Shown piece by piece: positions 20,300-28,399 of a stretch of 64,000 nt of DNA (within the stretch, counting starts at the first letter, position 1; each line of letters begins with the position of its first letter). The translations under genes were made by a program, and so were the position numbers. Source of the stretch: Agrococcus lahaulensis DSM 17612. GTDB lineage: Bacteria; Actinomycetota; Actinomycetes; Actinomycetales; Microbacteriaceae. The notes under the pieces are model-generated. The model did not search any database. It had not been told where the DNA came from and worked only from the letters and a program-made list of their open reading frames with translations. The stretch covers positions 682,001 to 746,000 of the forward strand of contig NZ_AULD01000005.1 of NCBI RefSeq assembly GCF_000425105.1, read 5' to 3'.

Positions 20300-23200
20300 T
20301 GAGTTACCTCCAGGGTGCACACGGCCAGGTATCGCAGCGTCATGGACGGCGTCTTTCGCGCGTCGAGTTCTGCGAGTAGGCGCTCATATCGAGCCTGCTG
20401 TCGATGGCGTTGGCCCTCGATCATTCGAATGATCCGCGAACCACGATCACGCTCGAGGCTGGTCGCCATTCGGCGAGCAATTCCTCGCATGCGTCGCTCG
20501 TGTTGGTCGGCTAACGTGACCCGGCGCGCTGCTGTGAGCGCTTCCTCTTCCGCCTCGCGTCGCTCGCTGACTTCGCGGTGCTTGCGCTCGAGCGTCCTCA
20601 TCGCGCGCCGCGCGAGCCGAGGCAGGGTGTCGCTCGCCACCGGAGTCGCGTCCTGGAGTGCTCCCCTAGCTAAGGCTGCAAGCACCGCGTCGGCGGGACC
20701 CTCAACGGCGCGTCCGTCCAGGGTCACAGCAGCGCCCCAGATCTCGTCGCCTCCTCGACTTGCGTGCTCGGCGAGCGCAAGCACGACCAGGTATGTGCCC
20801 GGCGTGACGTCGTCAGACTGCAAGGTACGGAGAGCGGCGTATCGGGCGTGGCGGAATCCCGGTACCTCGGTCGCAGCCATCACTAGGGGATGGTTCGCAG
20901 ACAGCAGCCCGACCCCGCTCGTCCGCGACGTTTCTTGATCGACAGCCAGATGAACTGGTGCACCGTTGTGAAGCGCGGAGACGAGGTCCCCCACCTCGCT
21001 TCTCGTGCGGCGGCCTTGCTGAACCAGATCCTGCACCCGCTGTGCCATCGCTGAGTTCCCACGCACTTCGACGGACTTGCCGTCGTCGAGCCATTCAAGC
21101 GGGTCGCCTCCATCCGCTTGCGCCCAGTCCTCAAGCAGGTGTGCGAGTTCCGGCTGTCCGAGGTAGCGACCGCTACTGATGAGCTCGTCCTGGAGTCCCG
21201 CTACGTCAACGGTGTTCGAGATGATCAGGCCTGCCGCACTGTCCGCGACATTTTGAAGGCCCACGCGCTGTGCCTCAACAGCAGTCAGGAACTGCTGCGA
21301 CTTCTCCTCCTGCTGGGCGCGGGTCAAACGAAAGTCCATCGCGGAGCGGAGCGCGTCCATGTGCTGCCCGATGATCGGCTCGAGTTCGCCGATTGAGCGT
21401 TCGAAGATCGCGATGCGTTGCAGCACTCGGTACATGATGCGCGCGTCGATTGCCTCATCGTTGTAGAAGTTGCGGATGAGGATCTTCTCGGAGGTTTGTC
21501 CGATGCGGTCGATGCGACCGATCCGTTGTTCGACCTCCATCGGGTTCCACGGCAGATCGTAGTTGATGACCGCAGAGCAGAACTCGAAGTCGAGTCCTTC
21601 AGACGCGACGCGGTTCGCAAAGACGAAGTCGTACCCTCCTGCCCTGAACTCTTTCATGATTCGGCGGCGCTGCTCGCGCGGAACGTCACCGTTCAGCACC
21701 GCGATGCGGAACTGATCTCGGTAGTGCGCCTGTAGGTATCTCAGCGTCGCCTTTGACCAGGTGAATAGCAAAGCCCGCCGGTTGAGTCCTCGCAACTCCT
21801 CGAGCACTTCGCCGAGCCGGCCTAGCTTCGTGTCCGGCACTTCGATGACGCGCTTCGCCGCCGCGACAAGTTCGGGGTGCGGCTCGACCCAGCTCTGGCT
21901 GACAGGCGTGTCAACATCCCCGGTCCAAGTCTCAGGATCGAATCGCAGCACCTGCTGCGCCGCGATGTGCACGCTGGTGCTCGCGAGTCTGAGTGGCATC
22001 TGCATGGAGAAGTACAGCGGCGTCCCCGCGAGGTCAGCTCGCCGCTGGCACCATTGCAGATACTCGGAGTAAAACGTCGACTCTAACGGACTCCAGACGA
22101 TCTCAATGCCCGGTTCGGCGTCTCGCAACGCCTTTCGCTCGTCCACCTCTGCGCGGCGGGTACGCGTGACGGCCGTCGACAGCGTGTTTAGCTCAGCGAT
22201 CAGATGGCGGGCGCGCGCGATGTCCTTCGGTGCGAGCGGCGTGCTCGAGACCACGTCACGGAGTTCCTGAAACTCGGGGCGCATCGTGATGGTTTTCTCG
22301 TAGACGAGGCCCGTGAACTGGCTCAGCAACTCAGAGAAGTCGCGCGGCGTCACGTCCTTCTGGGGGAGCACGCGCGCGACTTGATTCAGAACCGCGTTGG
22401 GCTCGAGTCGCGCCTCCAAATCCTCGAGCGTCTGGAAGTCGGACGGTTCGAGCAATCCGAGCAAGTTCAAGAGGTCGGTCTCGCGCAGGTTGATTGGCGT
22501 CGCGGTGAGGAACACCATGTTGGAGCCTTGCGTCCACTCGGAGAGGTAGGTCCCCAACTCATAGCTCTTGGTGGTGCTGTTCCGCATCGCGTGGGCCTCG
22601 TCGACGATGACAAGGTCGAACTCCGGCGGGTTCTCAACTAGTTCGGGGAGTGCGCTCCACGAGCGGAGCGCTTCGAGTGAGACGACGTATGCTTGGCGCT
22701 TCGGCAGCCGTCCACTGCGATGCTGCTCGAGGTAGCGTGCGAGCTCGTCTCTATGTAAGTGGGTCAGGCTGAACCCGAATCGCTCTACCATTTCATCGCG
22801 CCACTTGTCCACCAGGCCGGATGGGCACACGATAAGCACGTTGTCTGCCTCGTGACGCGCTTCCAGCTCAGTCCAGATCAGGCCGGCCTCGATTGTCTTG
22901 CCCAGACCGACCTCGTCGGCAATGAGGATCCGCGCGCGCCCGCTCTCGAGCAGCTTCAAGACCGGCTTGAACTGGTATGGGCGGAACACGGTGCGTGTCG
23001 CGCCGAACGAATAGATCGTGTCCGCGAAGCGCCCGCGGAGCTTGGTCCGCGTGAGGGTAGCGCCGAAGCGTGCGGCGGAAGCGCGTTCGCCCAGCACCCA
23101 TCGGTCTGGATCGTCTGTGACTTCGACTCGTTGCAACTGGTGTTCGAGCACCACTTGCGTGCCGCCGCCGCCGAACACGCGGTATGCCCAACTCCCTCGG

Positions 23201-23616
23201 TCGAAGGTCCTTTCTCTCACCTCAACATCGATGCCCTGCGGCACGGTCACGACCCGCTCGCGAAGCTCAAATCGCGGAACGGGGACGTCCGCACCGCTCG
23301 ACCAAAGGTGTTCCGCCCAGCGCCATGCTTCAACCAGCGGGTGCTCGGGGCAATCGTGCCATGCCTCGACATGCAGTTCGTCGGATGCGGCGGCGGGGCC
23401 CGAGCCGACCTGGAGGATGATTGCCTGTTCGATCCCGTCGAACCAGTACAGACCCGAGGGCAGTCCGGGGGTGGGTTCCGTCGCGGCCCGGACTGACCCG
23501 ACAGCGTCGAACAATTCGCTCACTGGCTCGTCGATGACGATTGCGCGCGCGAACGTCCCGCGGTCGAGAACGTCCTGTACGGCATCGGGGATGGGGTGAT
23601 ATCCGAAGCGATACAA
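20296..23616 (-). CDS. SNF2/RapA-like helicase
   Basis: A 1106-residue SNF2-family ATPase. The N-terminal ~210 residues are specific to it. Motif I is ADEVGLGKTIEAGL (~233-246), motif II VDEAHAMRN (~345), motif III TATPI, and the C-terminal helicase lobe has ANRVASEGLDF and RIGRIDRIGQ (~700). A long charged helical tail (ERKHREVSERREAEEEALTA) follows. The start is TTG at 23616 with CCAGGAG about eight bases upstream. RapA-type proteins recycle RNA polymerase, while relatives are found in DISARM and other phage-defence loci; no methylase or nuclease domain is visible here. Confidence 0.85.
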   Translation of the reverse strand: MYRFGYHPIPDAVQDVLDRGTFARAIVIDEPVSELFDAVGSVRAATEPTPGLPSGLYWFDGIEQAIILQVGSGPAAASDELHVEAWHDCPEHPLVEAWRWAEHLWSSGADVPVPRFELRERVVTVPQGIDVEVRERTFDRGSWAYRVFGGGGTQVVLEHQLQRVEVTDDPDRWVLGERASAARFGATLTRTKLRGRFADTIYSFGATRTVFRPYQFKPVLKLLESGRARILIADEVGLGKTIEAGLIWTELEARHEADNVLIVCPSGLVDKWRDEMVERFGFSLTHLHRDELARYLEQHRSGRLPKRQAYVVSLEALRSWSALPELVENPPEFDLVIVDEAHAMRNSTTKSYELGTYLSEWTQGSNMVFLTATPINLRETDLLNLLGLLEPSDFQTLEDLEARLEPNAVLNQVARVLPQKDVTPRDFSELLSQFTGLVYEKTITMRPEFQELRDVVSSTPLAPKDIARARHLIAELNTLSTAVTRTRRAEVDERKALRDAEPGIEIVWSPLESTFYSEYLQWCQRRADLAGTPLYFSMQMPLRLASTSVHIAAQQVLRFDPETWTGDVDTPVSQSWVEPHPELVAAAKRVIEVPDTKLGRLGEVLEELRGLNRRALLFTWSKATLRYLQAHYRDQFRIAVLNGDVPREQRRRIMKEFRAGGYDFVFANRVASEGLDFEFCSAVINYDLPWNPMEVEQRIGRIDRIGQTSEKILIRNFYNDEAIDARIMYRVLQRIAIFERSIGELEPIIGQHMDALRSAMDFRLTRAQQEEKSQQFLTAVEAQRVGLQNVADSAAGLIISNTVDVAGLQDELISSGRYLGQPELAHLLEDWAQADGGDPLEWLDDGKSVEVRGNSAMAQRVQDLVQQGRRTRSEVGDLVSALHNGAPVHLAVDQETSRTSGVGLLSANHPLVMAATEVPGFRHARYAALRTLQSDDVTPGTYLVVLALAEHASRGGDEIWGAAVTLDGRAVEGPADAVLAALARGALQDATPVASDTLPRLARRAMRTLERKHREVSERREAEEEALTAARRVTLADQHERRMRGIARRMATSLERDRGSRIIRMIEGQRHRQQARYERLLAELDARKTPSMTLRYLAVCTLEVTQ

Positions 23617-23855
23617 AGAGCAACTCCTGGGGGCGAGCTGAGACGAGACGGGGCCCTGGAGAGTGTTCTCTCCGCTGAGACGTCCTCACCGTATCGCTGC
23701 TCTGTGACAACAAGGGCGCCGACTCGGCTGGGGAGTCTCCTTGTCGCTCGGTCCGCGCTCGGCGCGGCTGACCTCTCCGCGTTATGAACCCGCCGCAGCG
23801 GACGGTGCTGCGCCGCGAGTGCAACGAAGTGGTCGGCATCCGTCAGAATCAGCAC

Positions 23856-25130
23856 ATGAGTCACGAAGAGCTTGCGCTCGCCATCATCGAGAGCGACGAC
23901 GGGATCCTGTTGCTTGGCGACGAGACGACGTTGCGAGACTTCGAGTCTCGTGCTGGGCTCGACACGCGTCGAGTCGCGCAGCGATCACTTTCGGCCGCGG
24001 GCAAAGCGCTCGGAGTGATCGGAGAAGTTCAGGCGAGCAGCGGCAGATGGGTCAAGCTCACCAAGGAATCGGCTGAGCTGGTCAAGAAGCACGGCGAGTC
24101 CCTCAGCAAGGCCGACAAGCTCATGACCGGGGTCGTTCGTACCAAGGGCGGGCAGATCGTTAAGCACTTGAAGTTCGAGAACGCGGCGCTGTTGACGCCG
24201 GCGGCACCACTCGCCTTAGCGTCGGTGATGACTCAAGCGTCGCTCGAAGCGGCGCTGGATGACATCCAGAAGTACCTGGAGGTCATCGACGCCAAGCTCG
24301 ACAGGCTGCTCAAGCAGCGCAAGATCGAGGCTCTCGGCCAGCTCGGCGGCGTCATGTTCGCTATCGACGAGGCGAACGCCATCTTCGAAGCGACCGGCGC
24401 TGTCTCGTCGGTCACGTGGTCGAAGGTGCAGGCAAACTCACTCGCCCTGCAGACGATGCAGGCGGAGGCTGTCGCTCAACTCAGTGCGCTGGCCGAGATG
24501 GTGAACGAGCGTGGGGTCGACACGGACAAGTCTGCTGCGGTGCTGGAGGAGGTCAGAGGCGACGTATCGTTCTGGCTTGGGGTGCTCGCGCGGACGATCG
24601 CGCTGCAGGATCGGCAGTACGTCCTAGAGCTCGCACGCGTGGCTGAGGCGGAGTCTGACCAGCTCGAGCAGCATCGGTTGGGCATCACAATTGCTCGGGC
24701 CGCACGAGCCAAGCGCATCGCTGACAGCCTGGACGCGATCAACGCGTCCGTCCACGCCTCCTCCCAACTGACCAATCGCGACCGGGTGGCGAATCCGTTC
24801 AGCGCGCGCTGGGTCGCCGAGCGCTCCAACGCTGTCAACGACATCGTTGCGGAGTTCGCTCGGCATGCCGACCTTGTGCTCGCCGACGTGCAGAGGCTCG
24901 AGAAGACTGCGTGGCATCGAGCCGCGCAGGCGCTCGTCGGCGACGCTGCGGACCAAGTTGGCTCCATCAGTGGCGAAGTGGCAGCACGCGCGAAAGTCAT
25001 CGGAGCGGGGGTTCAAGAGCGGAGCGACGATGCCGTTCTGCGACTCGCTCGACGAGTGCAGGAGAAGCGGGAGGCGCGGCGTCGCGCTGGTGACGTGGAA
25101 AAGATCGAGCCGCCTGATTCACAGGAGTAG
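23856..25130 (+). CDS. Conserved hypothetical helical protein
   Basis: A 424-residue protein, mostly helical, of a type I have seen annotated only as hypothetical in actinobacteria. A small hydrophobic stretch (LLTPAAPLALASVMTQASL) is followed by a coiled-coil-like segment (LDDIQKYLEVIDAKLDRLLK) and long charged helices. The C-terminus is basic and probably disordered. ATG 23856 is preferred since the protein then begins at MSHEELALAII; an in-frame ATG at 23784 exists and neither has a clear ribosome site. It is divergent from the SNF2-UvrD operon. Confidence 0.55.
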   Translation: MSHEELALAIIESDDGILLLGDETTLRDFESRAGLDTRRVAQRSLSAAGKALGVIGEVQASSGRWVKLTKESAELVKKHGESLSKADKLMTGVVRTKGGQIVKHLKFENAALLTPAAPLALASVMTQASLEAALDDIQKYLEVIDAKLDRLLKQRKIEALGQLGGVMFAIDEANAIFEATGAVSSVTWSKVQANSLALQTMQAEAVAQLSALAEMVNERGVDTDKSAAVLEEVRGDVSFWLGVLARTIALQDRQYVLELARVAEAESDQLEQHRLGITIARAARAKRIADSLDAINASVHASSQLTNRDRVANPFSARWVAERSNAVNDIVAEFARHADLVLADVQRLEKTAWHRAAQALVGDAADQVGSISGEVAARAKVIGAGVQERSDDAVLRLARRVQEKREARRRAGDVEKIEPPDSQE

Positions 25131-25159
25131 CAGCGAGTCGCGATCGGTCGCGCGGGTCG

Positions 25160-25543
25160 TCAGATCGCGGCGAAGACTTCTGCCCAGAGAGACTCGAGGT
25201 CCTCGGCTAGCTTCCTGTTGTGCACACGGCGAGTGCGAGCATCGAGCGGGCCCTTCAGGAGCGCCCGCTTCGCTTCGAGCTTCGAGAGCTGCTCGTTCCA
25301 GACCCGGCTGCTGTCGGCATCGCCGTCCAGACGATCGAGGTGCGCTCTTAGCACAGCGATCCGCGCATTGATGCGGCCCTCCGGCGTTAGCTTTCTGATG
25401 GCCGCGTCGGCCCTCGCCAGCCAGCGCCTCAGCTGCTCCCTGCGTTCCGGGGTGTCGAAGGCTTCGATCAGACCTCGGATGAGCGGCCACGCGTCCACCG
25501 CGACTCTTGCGATCTTGGCGCCGTTGACGGCTCGTGGTGCCAT
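25160..25543 (-). CDS. Small hypothetical helical protein (127 aa)
   Basis: A basic, largely helical protein I do not recognise. It has one mildly hydrophobic segment (RVAVDAWPLIRGLIEAF) and a helix-rich C-terminus (LAEDLESLWAEVFAAI). ATG 25543 is used, with AGGA about eight bases upstream; another in-frame ATG is at 25558. It is convergent with the 23856-25130 gene with only 29 bases between stops. The combination with that helical partner may be meaningful but nothing proves it. Confidence 0.45.
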   Translation of the reverse strand: MAPRAVNGAKIARVAVDAWPLIRGLIEAFDTPERREQLRRWLARADAAIRKLTPEGRINARIAVLRAHLDRLDGDADSSRVWNEQLSKLEAKRALLKGPLDARTRRVHNRKLAEDLESLWAEVFAAI

Positions 25544-25644
25544 TGAGGGTCCTGTCATCTTGAATGTGCGAGTAGCCGCAATCTACAGCGAGTGCGTCAG
25601 ACCGCAGCGCGGACGCGTGCGTTGGCAGTCGCCGATTTCGAGGG

Positions 25645-26193
25645 TCAAAGGAACTCGAGCGGGTCGAACTCGTCGATCGGGATGATGCGCACGCGCGGCA
25701 GGCGGCTCGTGAATGCCGCGACGTCATACTCCAGGTCGAAGAATTCGATGCCGTCGACGTCGCGCAGGTCGCCGGCCATGAACTCGCCGAAGCCGACGAT
25801 GCCGACGCGACGCGCGCCGTCCTCGGCGAGGCGCTGCATCTGCAGCGCGAAGTCGCGGTCGTGGCTCACCAGCATGACGTCGTCCGCCCGCTCGGCCAAC
25901 GCATCCGCCGTCTTCTGGATCGCGATGTCGACGACCTTGCCCTCACCGCTCAGCGGCACCGGCCTGTAGCCCATCGCGATGAGCGCCTGCACGAACGACG
26001 CCGGCAACTCGTGCGAGACCGCGAGGAAGAAGAGGCCCTTGACCGGCTGCTGCCACGCGCGCTCGGCGAAGTCGAGCACCTTGTTCCAGCGCGGGCGCTC
26101 CTGCGGCTCCGGGCGGCGGTCAAGGATCGAGACGCCGAGCGTGGCGTCGATGTTCTCGCCGTCGATCAGCAGGTAGGTGGTGCGCTCGGGCAT
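25645..26193 (-). CDS. NYN-domain (PIN-like) protein, probable RNase
   Basis: A 182-residue NYN protein. The family's acidic metal-binding residues are visible in LLIDGENIDA near the N-terminus, VVDIAIQKTADAL in the middle and MLVSHDRDFALQMQ further on. Such proteins are single-domain PIN-like ribonucleases or RNA-processing factors in the cytoplasm. There is no partner antitoxin next to it. The gene runs away from the riboswitch-linked gene, with one copy of the dispersed repeat in the intervening sequence. Confidence 0.85.
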   Translation of the reverse strand: MPERTTYLLIDGENIDATLGVSILDRRPEPQERPRWNKVLDFAERAWQQPVKGLFFLAVSHELPASFVQALIAMGYRPVPLSGEGKVVDIAIQKTADALAERADDVMLVSHDRDFALQMQRLAEDGARRVGIVGFGEFMAGDLRDVDGIEFFDLEYDVAAFTSRLPRVRIIPIDEFDPLEFL

Positions 26194-26215
26194 GGGGCGA
26201 GACTATCGGCGCGAT

Positions 26216-26259
26216 GGTCTCGGTACGCCGACATCGTCGGCTACTCGACCAGCGGGGGA
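26216..26259 (+). repeat. Dispersed palindromic repeat, class A, copy 1
   Basis: The unit begins GGTCTCGGTACG, has a central hairpin (CCGACATCGTCGG), and ends CTACTCGACCAGCGGGGGA. The same ends with different central palindromes recur at 27455-27498 and 49559-49604, with an inverted partner at 49515-49548. The conserved ends and variable hairpin make this a REP-like intergenic element. It lies between the NYN gene and the riboswitch. Confidence 0.75.
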
Positions 26260-26302
26260 GGGGGAACGGCACGTGTCGGCGGGGCGCGCTATCGTCGGGG
26301 CA

Positions 26303-26384
26303 GGCTCAAGAGCTGCAGCCATCGGTACCTGGCCGGCTGCACGGCAACCCTCTCCGCTGAGCGGGGTGCCCCAGGGGAAGAGCC
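26303..26384 (+). ncRNA. SAM-IV-type S-adenosylmethionine riboswitch
   Basis: The sequence folds like the SAM-I/SAM-IV aptamer. P1 pairs GGCTC (26303-26307) with GAGCC (26380-26384). P2 pairs TGCAGCC (26314-26320) with GGCTGCA (26335-26341). The core reads CGGCAACCCTC (26342-26352), then GCGGGGTGCCCC (26361-26372), with GGCA/TGCC closing P3. A downstream hairpin (about 26387-26409) matches the extra 3' stem of actinobacterial SAM-IV. In this phylum these aptamers normally precede methionine-synthesis genes; here the next gene (26457) is not one I recognise. Confidence 0.8.
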
Positions 26385-26456
26385 GGCCTGGCGCGTTCGC
26401 GTTGGGCAAGTCAGCGGGAGCGGCGCGCCGTGCCCGCCGAGGGAATGGAGCTCCCC

Positions 26457-26891
26457 ATGCACGTGCAACCCCCGCTCGCCGGAGGCGAGCACTCCAAGCG
26501 GCACCAGCGGCCGCCGGCCTGGCCCGACCCGGCACGCGGCTACGGCATCTCGATGCTCAAGGCGATCGCTCGGGCGCAGCGCGACTGCCCGCACGACGGC
26601 GTCCGCCGCCCCGCCGATCCCTACTCCGATCGCGACGTGTGCGCGCTGTGCGCGCTCGTGCTGCCGCTCAGCCCGCTGCCCGAGGTCGACCTGCACGACG
26701 CATCCGACGATCTCGCCTGGGCGGTCGCCTTCCACCGGCGGCCGCCGACGATGCCGGGCGTGCTCGCGCTCGTCGAGCTCTCGCGGCGCGTGCGGCGAGC
26801 GGATGCGTCGTGGGCGGTGAGCGTGTTCGGCCGGGAGATGCGGTCACTGCGCGGGCTCGGCATGACACCGGCGAACTACCTCGGCCAGTGA
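26457..26891 (+). CDS. Hypothetical protein downstream of a SAM-type riboswitch
   Basis: A 144-residue protein without a recognisable domain. It has a cysteine group (DVCALCALVL) in a hydrophobic stretch and a helical C-terminus (VLALVELSRRVRRADASW). ATG 26457 is chosen because GGAG lies seven bases upstream, within GGAGCTCC, which is self-complementary and could be masked. Start is 73 bases after the riboswitch P1 helix, so expression is probably controlled by S-adenosylmethionine. It is not MetE, MetX, MetY or MetK by sequence. Possible roles include methionine or SAM transport or salvage, but nothing shows it. Confidence 0.6.
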   Translation: MHVQPPLAGGEHSKRHQRPPAWPDPARGYGISMLKAIARAQRDCPHDGVRRPADPYSDRDVCALCALVLPLSPLPEVDLHDASDDLAWAVAFHRRPPTMPGVLALVELSRRVRRADASWAVSVFGREMRSLRGLGMTPANYLGQ

Positions 26892-26895
26892 GGCG

Positions 26896-27414
26896 CTAGC
26901 GAGACCCGTGCGGCAGGTCGGCGGTGCACCAGACGACATCGCCGACCGAGCCGGCGCGGCGCCGCGCGAGGCGCTCGCGCCGGCAGCCGCTCGGGAGCGC
27001 ACCGTGCAACCACGCCCAGAGGATCTCGGCGGCGTCGAACTCGTGCCAGAGGCCGGCTGCCTCGTCCGAGTCAGCGCAGTCGTCGCGCTCGCGCAGCACT
27101 CGGCTTGCCCAGTCGCCGGACGTACCGTCGTGCACCTCGACGATGCAGCCGCCGTCGACCCGCATCACCTGCCCCCAGCGCTCGTCCTCGCCGCCCGGCA
27201 GCTCGAGCACAGCCCACCCGCCCTCTTCGAGCAGGGCGATCCAGACTGCCAGCTGGTCGCCGGAGAGGATCGGCGTCGAGAGCTCGTGGTGGCCGCGCGG
27301 ATTCCAGCGGAGGTCGAGCTCGGTCTCTCGAACGGGGCCGAGTGACTCTGCAATCTCTTGGCCCAGCTCGCGGGCGAAGACTGGAACGCCTGTCGGCGGT
27401 GCTGCGCGGTGCAT
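26896..27414 (-). CDS. Hypothetical protein (172 aa)
   Basis: A 172-residue soluble protein that I do not recognise. It reads as alternating beta strands and short helices (AVWIALLEEGGWAVLELPGG, GQVMRVDGGCIVEVHDG) with a tryptophan-rich C-terminal third (LWHEFDAAEILWAWLHGALP) and a basic tail. It resembles in style immunity or ADP-ribosyl-binding small proteins, but this is not evidence. ATG 27414 is used; an in-frame ATG further out (27447) lacks a ribosome site. The stop is only four bases from the stop of the riboswitch-linked gene, on the opposite strand. Confidence 0.5.
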   Translation of the reverse strand: MHRAAPPTGVPVFARELGQEIAESLGPVRETELDLRWNPRGHHELSTPILSGDQLAVWIALLEEGGWAVLELPGGEDERWGQVMRVDGGCIVEVHDGTSGDWASRVLRERDDCADSDEAAGLWHEFDAAEILWAWLHGALPSGCRRERLARRRAGSVGDVVWCTADLPHGSR

Positions 27415-27454
27415 GTCCACGAGCTCAGTTTGGCGGCTGCCGCCCACAGCGAGT

Positions 27455-27498
27455 GGTCTCGATACGCCGACTTCGTCGGCTACTCGACCAGCGGGGGA
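27455..27498 (+). repeat. Dispersed palindromic repeat, class A, copy 2, with a degenerate tail
   Basis: GGTCTCGATACG, hairpin CCGACTTCGTCGG, then CTACTCGACCAGCGGGGGA: the same ends as copy 1 with a slightly changed stem. It is followed to about 27540 by degenerate pieces of the same end (CTGCTCGACTAGCG and GGCTACTCGGCCGG). The SDR gene on the other strand takes its stop codon (27531-27533) from this tail. Confidence 0.75.
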
Positions 27499-27530
27499 AC
27501 GGCGGCTGCTCGACTAGCGCCGGACGGTGG

Positions 27531-28391
27531 CTACTCGGCCGGCAAGGCGGTGGGCGAGAGCTCGGTGAGCAGGCGGGTGCGCTCGTGCACGTACGGCGGC
27601 AGCGGATGCGTCATCGCGTACGGGCGGTCGTGCTCGATCGCGTCGAGCACGACCGGCCCTACGGCGGCTGGGTCGATCGCGCCGGGCGTCTCGGCGCCAG
27701 CCTGCATCGGCTCGCCGTCGGTGTACGTCTGCCACGGGACGACGCCACGCGCATCAGCCCGGTCGGCCGTGGGGCGCAGCCGCTCGCTCGTCGCGAAGGC
27801 GGTCTGCACCGGACCGGGATAGAGCACCGTGACGCCGATGCCGAGCCCGGCCGCCGCATACTCGGCCCGCGTGGCGAGCGAGAAGCCGTCGATCGCCGCC
27901 TTCGACGCCGTGTACGCCGCGTGGCCGGGCGTCGGCTTCAGGGTCGCGATCGACGACGTGTTGACGATGTGCGCGGGCAGCGGCGAAGCGGCCATGCGGG
28001 GCACGAACGCCCGGTGGCAGTGGAAGGCGCCCCAGAAGTTCACGCCCATGATCCATTCGAAGTCGCCGACCGACGCATCCCAGCTCGCGCGGTACGGCCG
28101 CCATGTGACGCCGGCGTTGTTCGCGAGCACGGCGATGTCGCCGAGCTCCGCGTAGGCCGTCTCGGCGAGAGCCTCGAGCTCGTCCGCCTGCGACACGTCG
28201 GCGCGCACGTTGATGGCGTGCCGGCCGAGTGCGCTCAGCTCGTCGCGCACGCGCTCGGCTGCCTCGAGCTCGATGTCGGCGACGACGACGTCCATCTCAG
28301 CTCCGGCGAGCGCGAGCGCGATCGAACGGCCGATGCCGCCGCCACCACCGGTGACGACGGCACCCCGCCCGCGCAGGTGTTCCCTACGCAT
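27531..28391 (-). CDS. Short-chain dehydrogenase/reductase
   Basis: A 286-residue classical SDR: nucleotide-binding TGGGGGIGRSIALAL at ~15-29, NNAGVTW at ~88, active-site SSI and YTASKAA (YxxxK) at ~155-170, and PGPVQTAF. It probably oxidises or reduces a small alcohol or ketone with NAD(P). Start ATG 28391 is eight bases after the aldehyde dehydrogenase stop, so it is third in the operon with Fe-ADH and that dehydrogenase. A much longer open frame upstream (to ~29417) is a shadow of the aldehyde dehydrogenase gene. The last codons and the stop derive from repeat sequence. Confidence 0.9.
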   Translation of the reverse strand: MRREHLRGRGAVVTGGGGGIGRSIALALAGAEMDVVVADIELEAAERVRDELSALGRHAINVRADVSQADELEALAETAYAELGDIAVLANNAGVTWRPYRASWDASVGDFEWIMGVNFWGAFHCHRAFVPRMAASPLPAHIVNTSSIATLKPTPGHAAYTASKAAIDGFSLATRAEYAAAGLGIGVTVLYPGPVQTAFATSERLRPTADRADARGVVPWQTYTDGEPMQAGAETPGAIDPAAVGPVVLDAIEHDRPYAMTHPLPPYVHERTRLLTELSPTALPAE

Positions 28392-28399
28392 CCGCTCTC

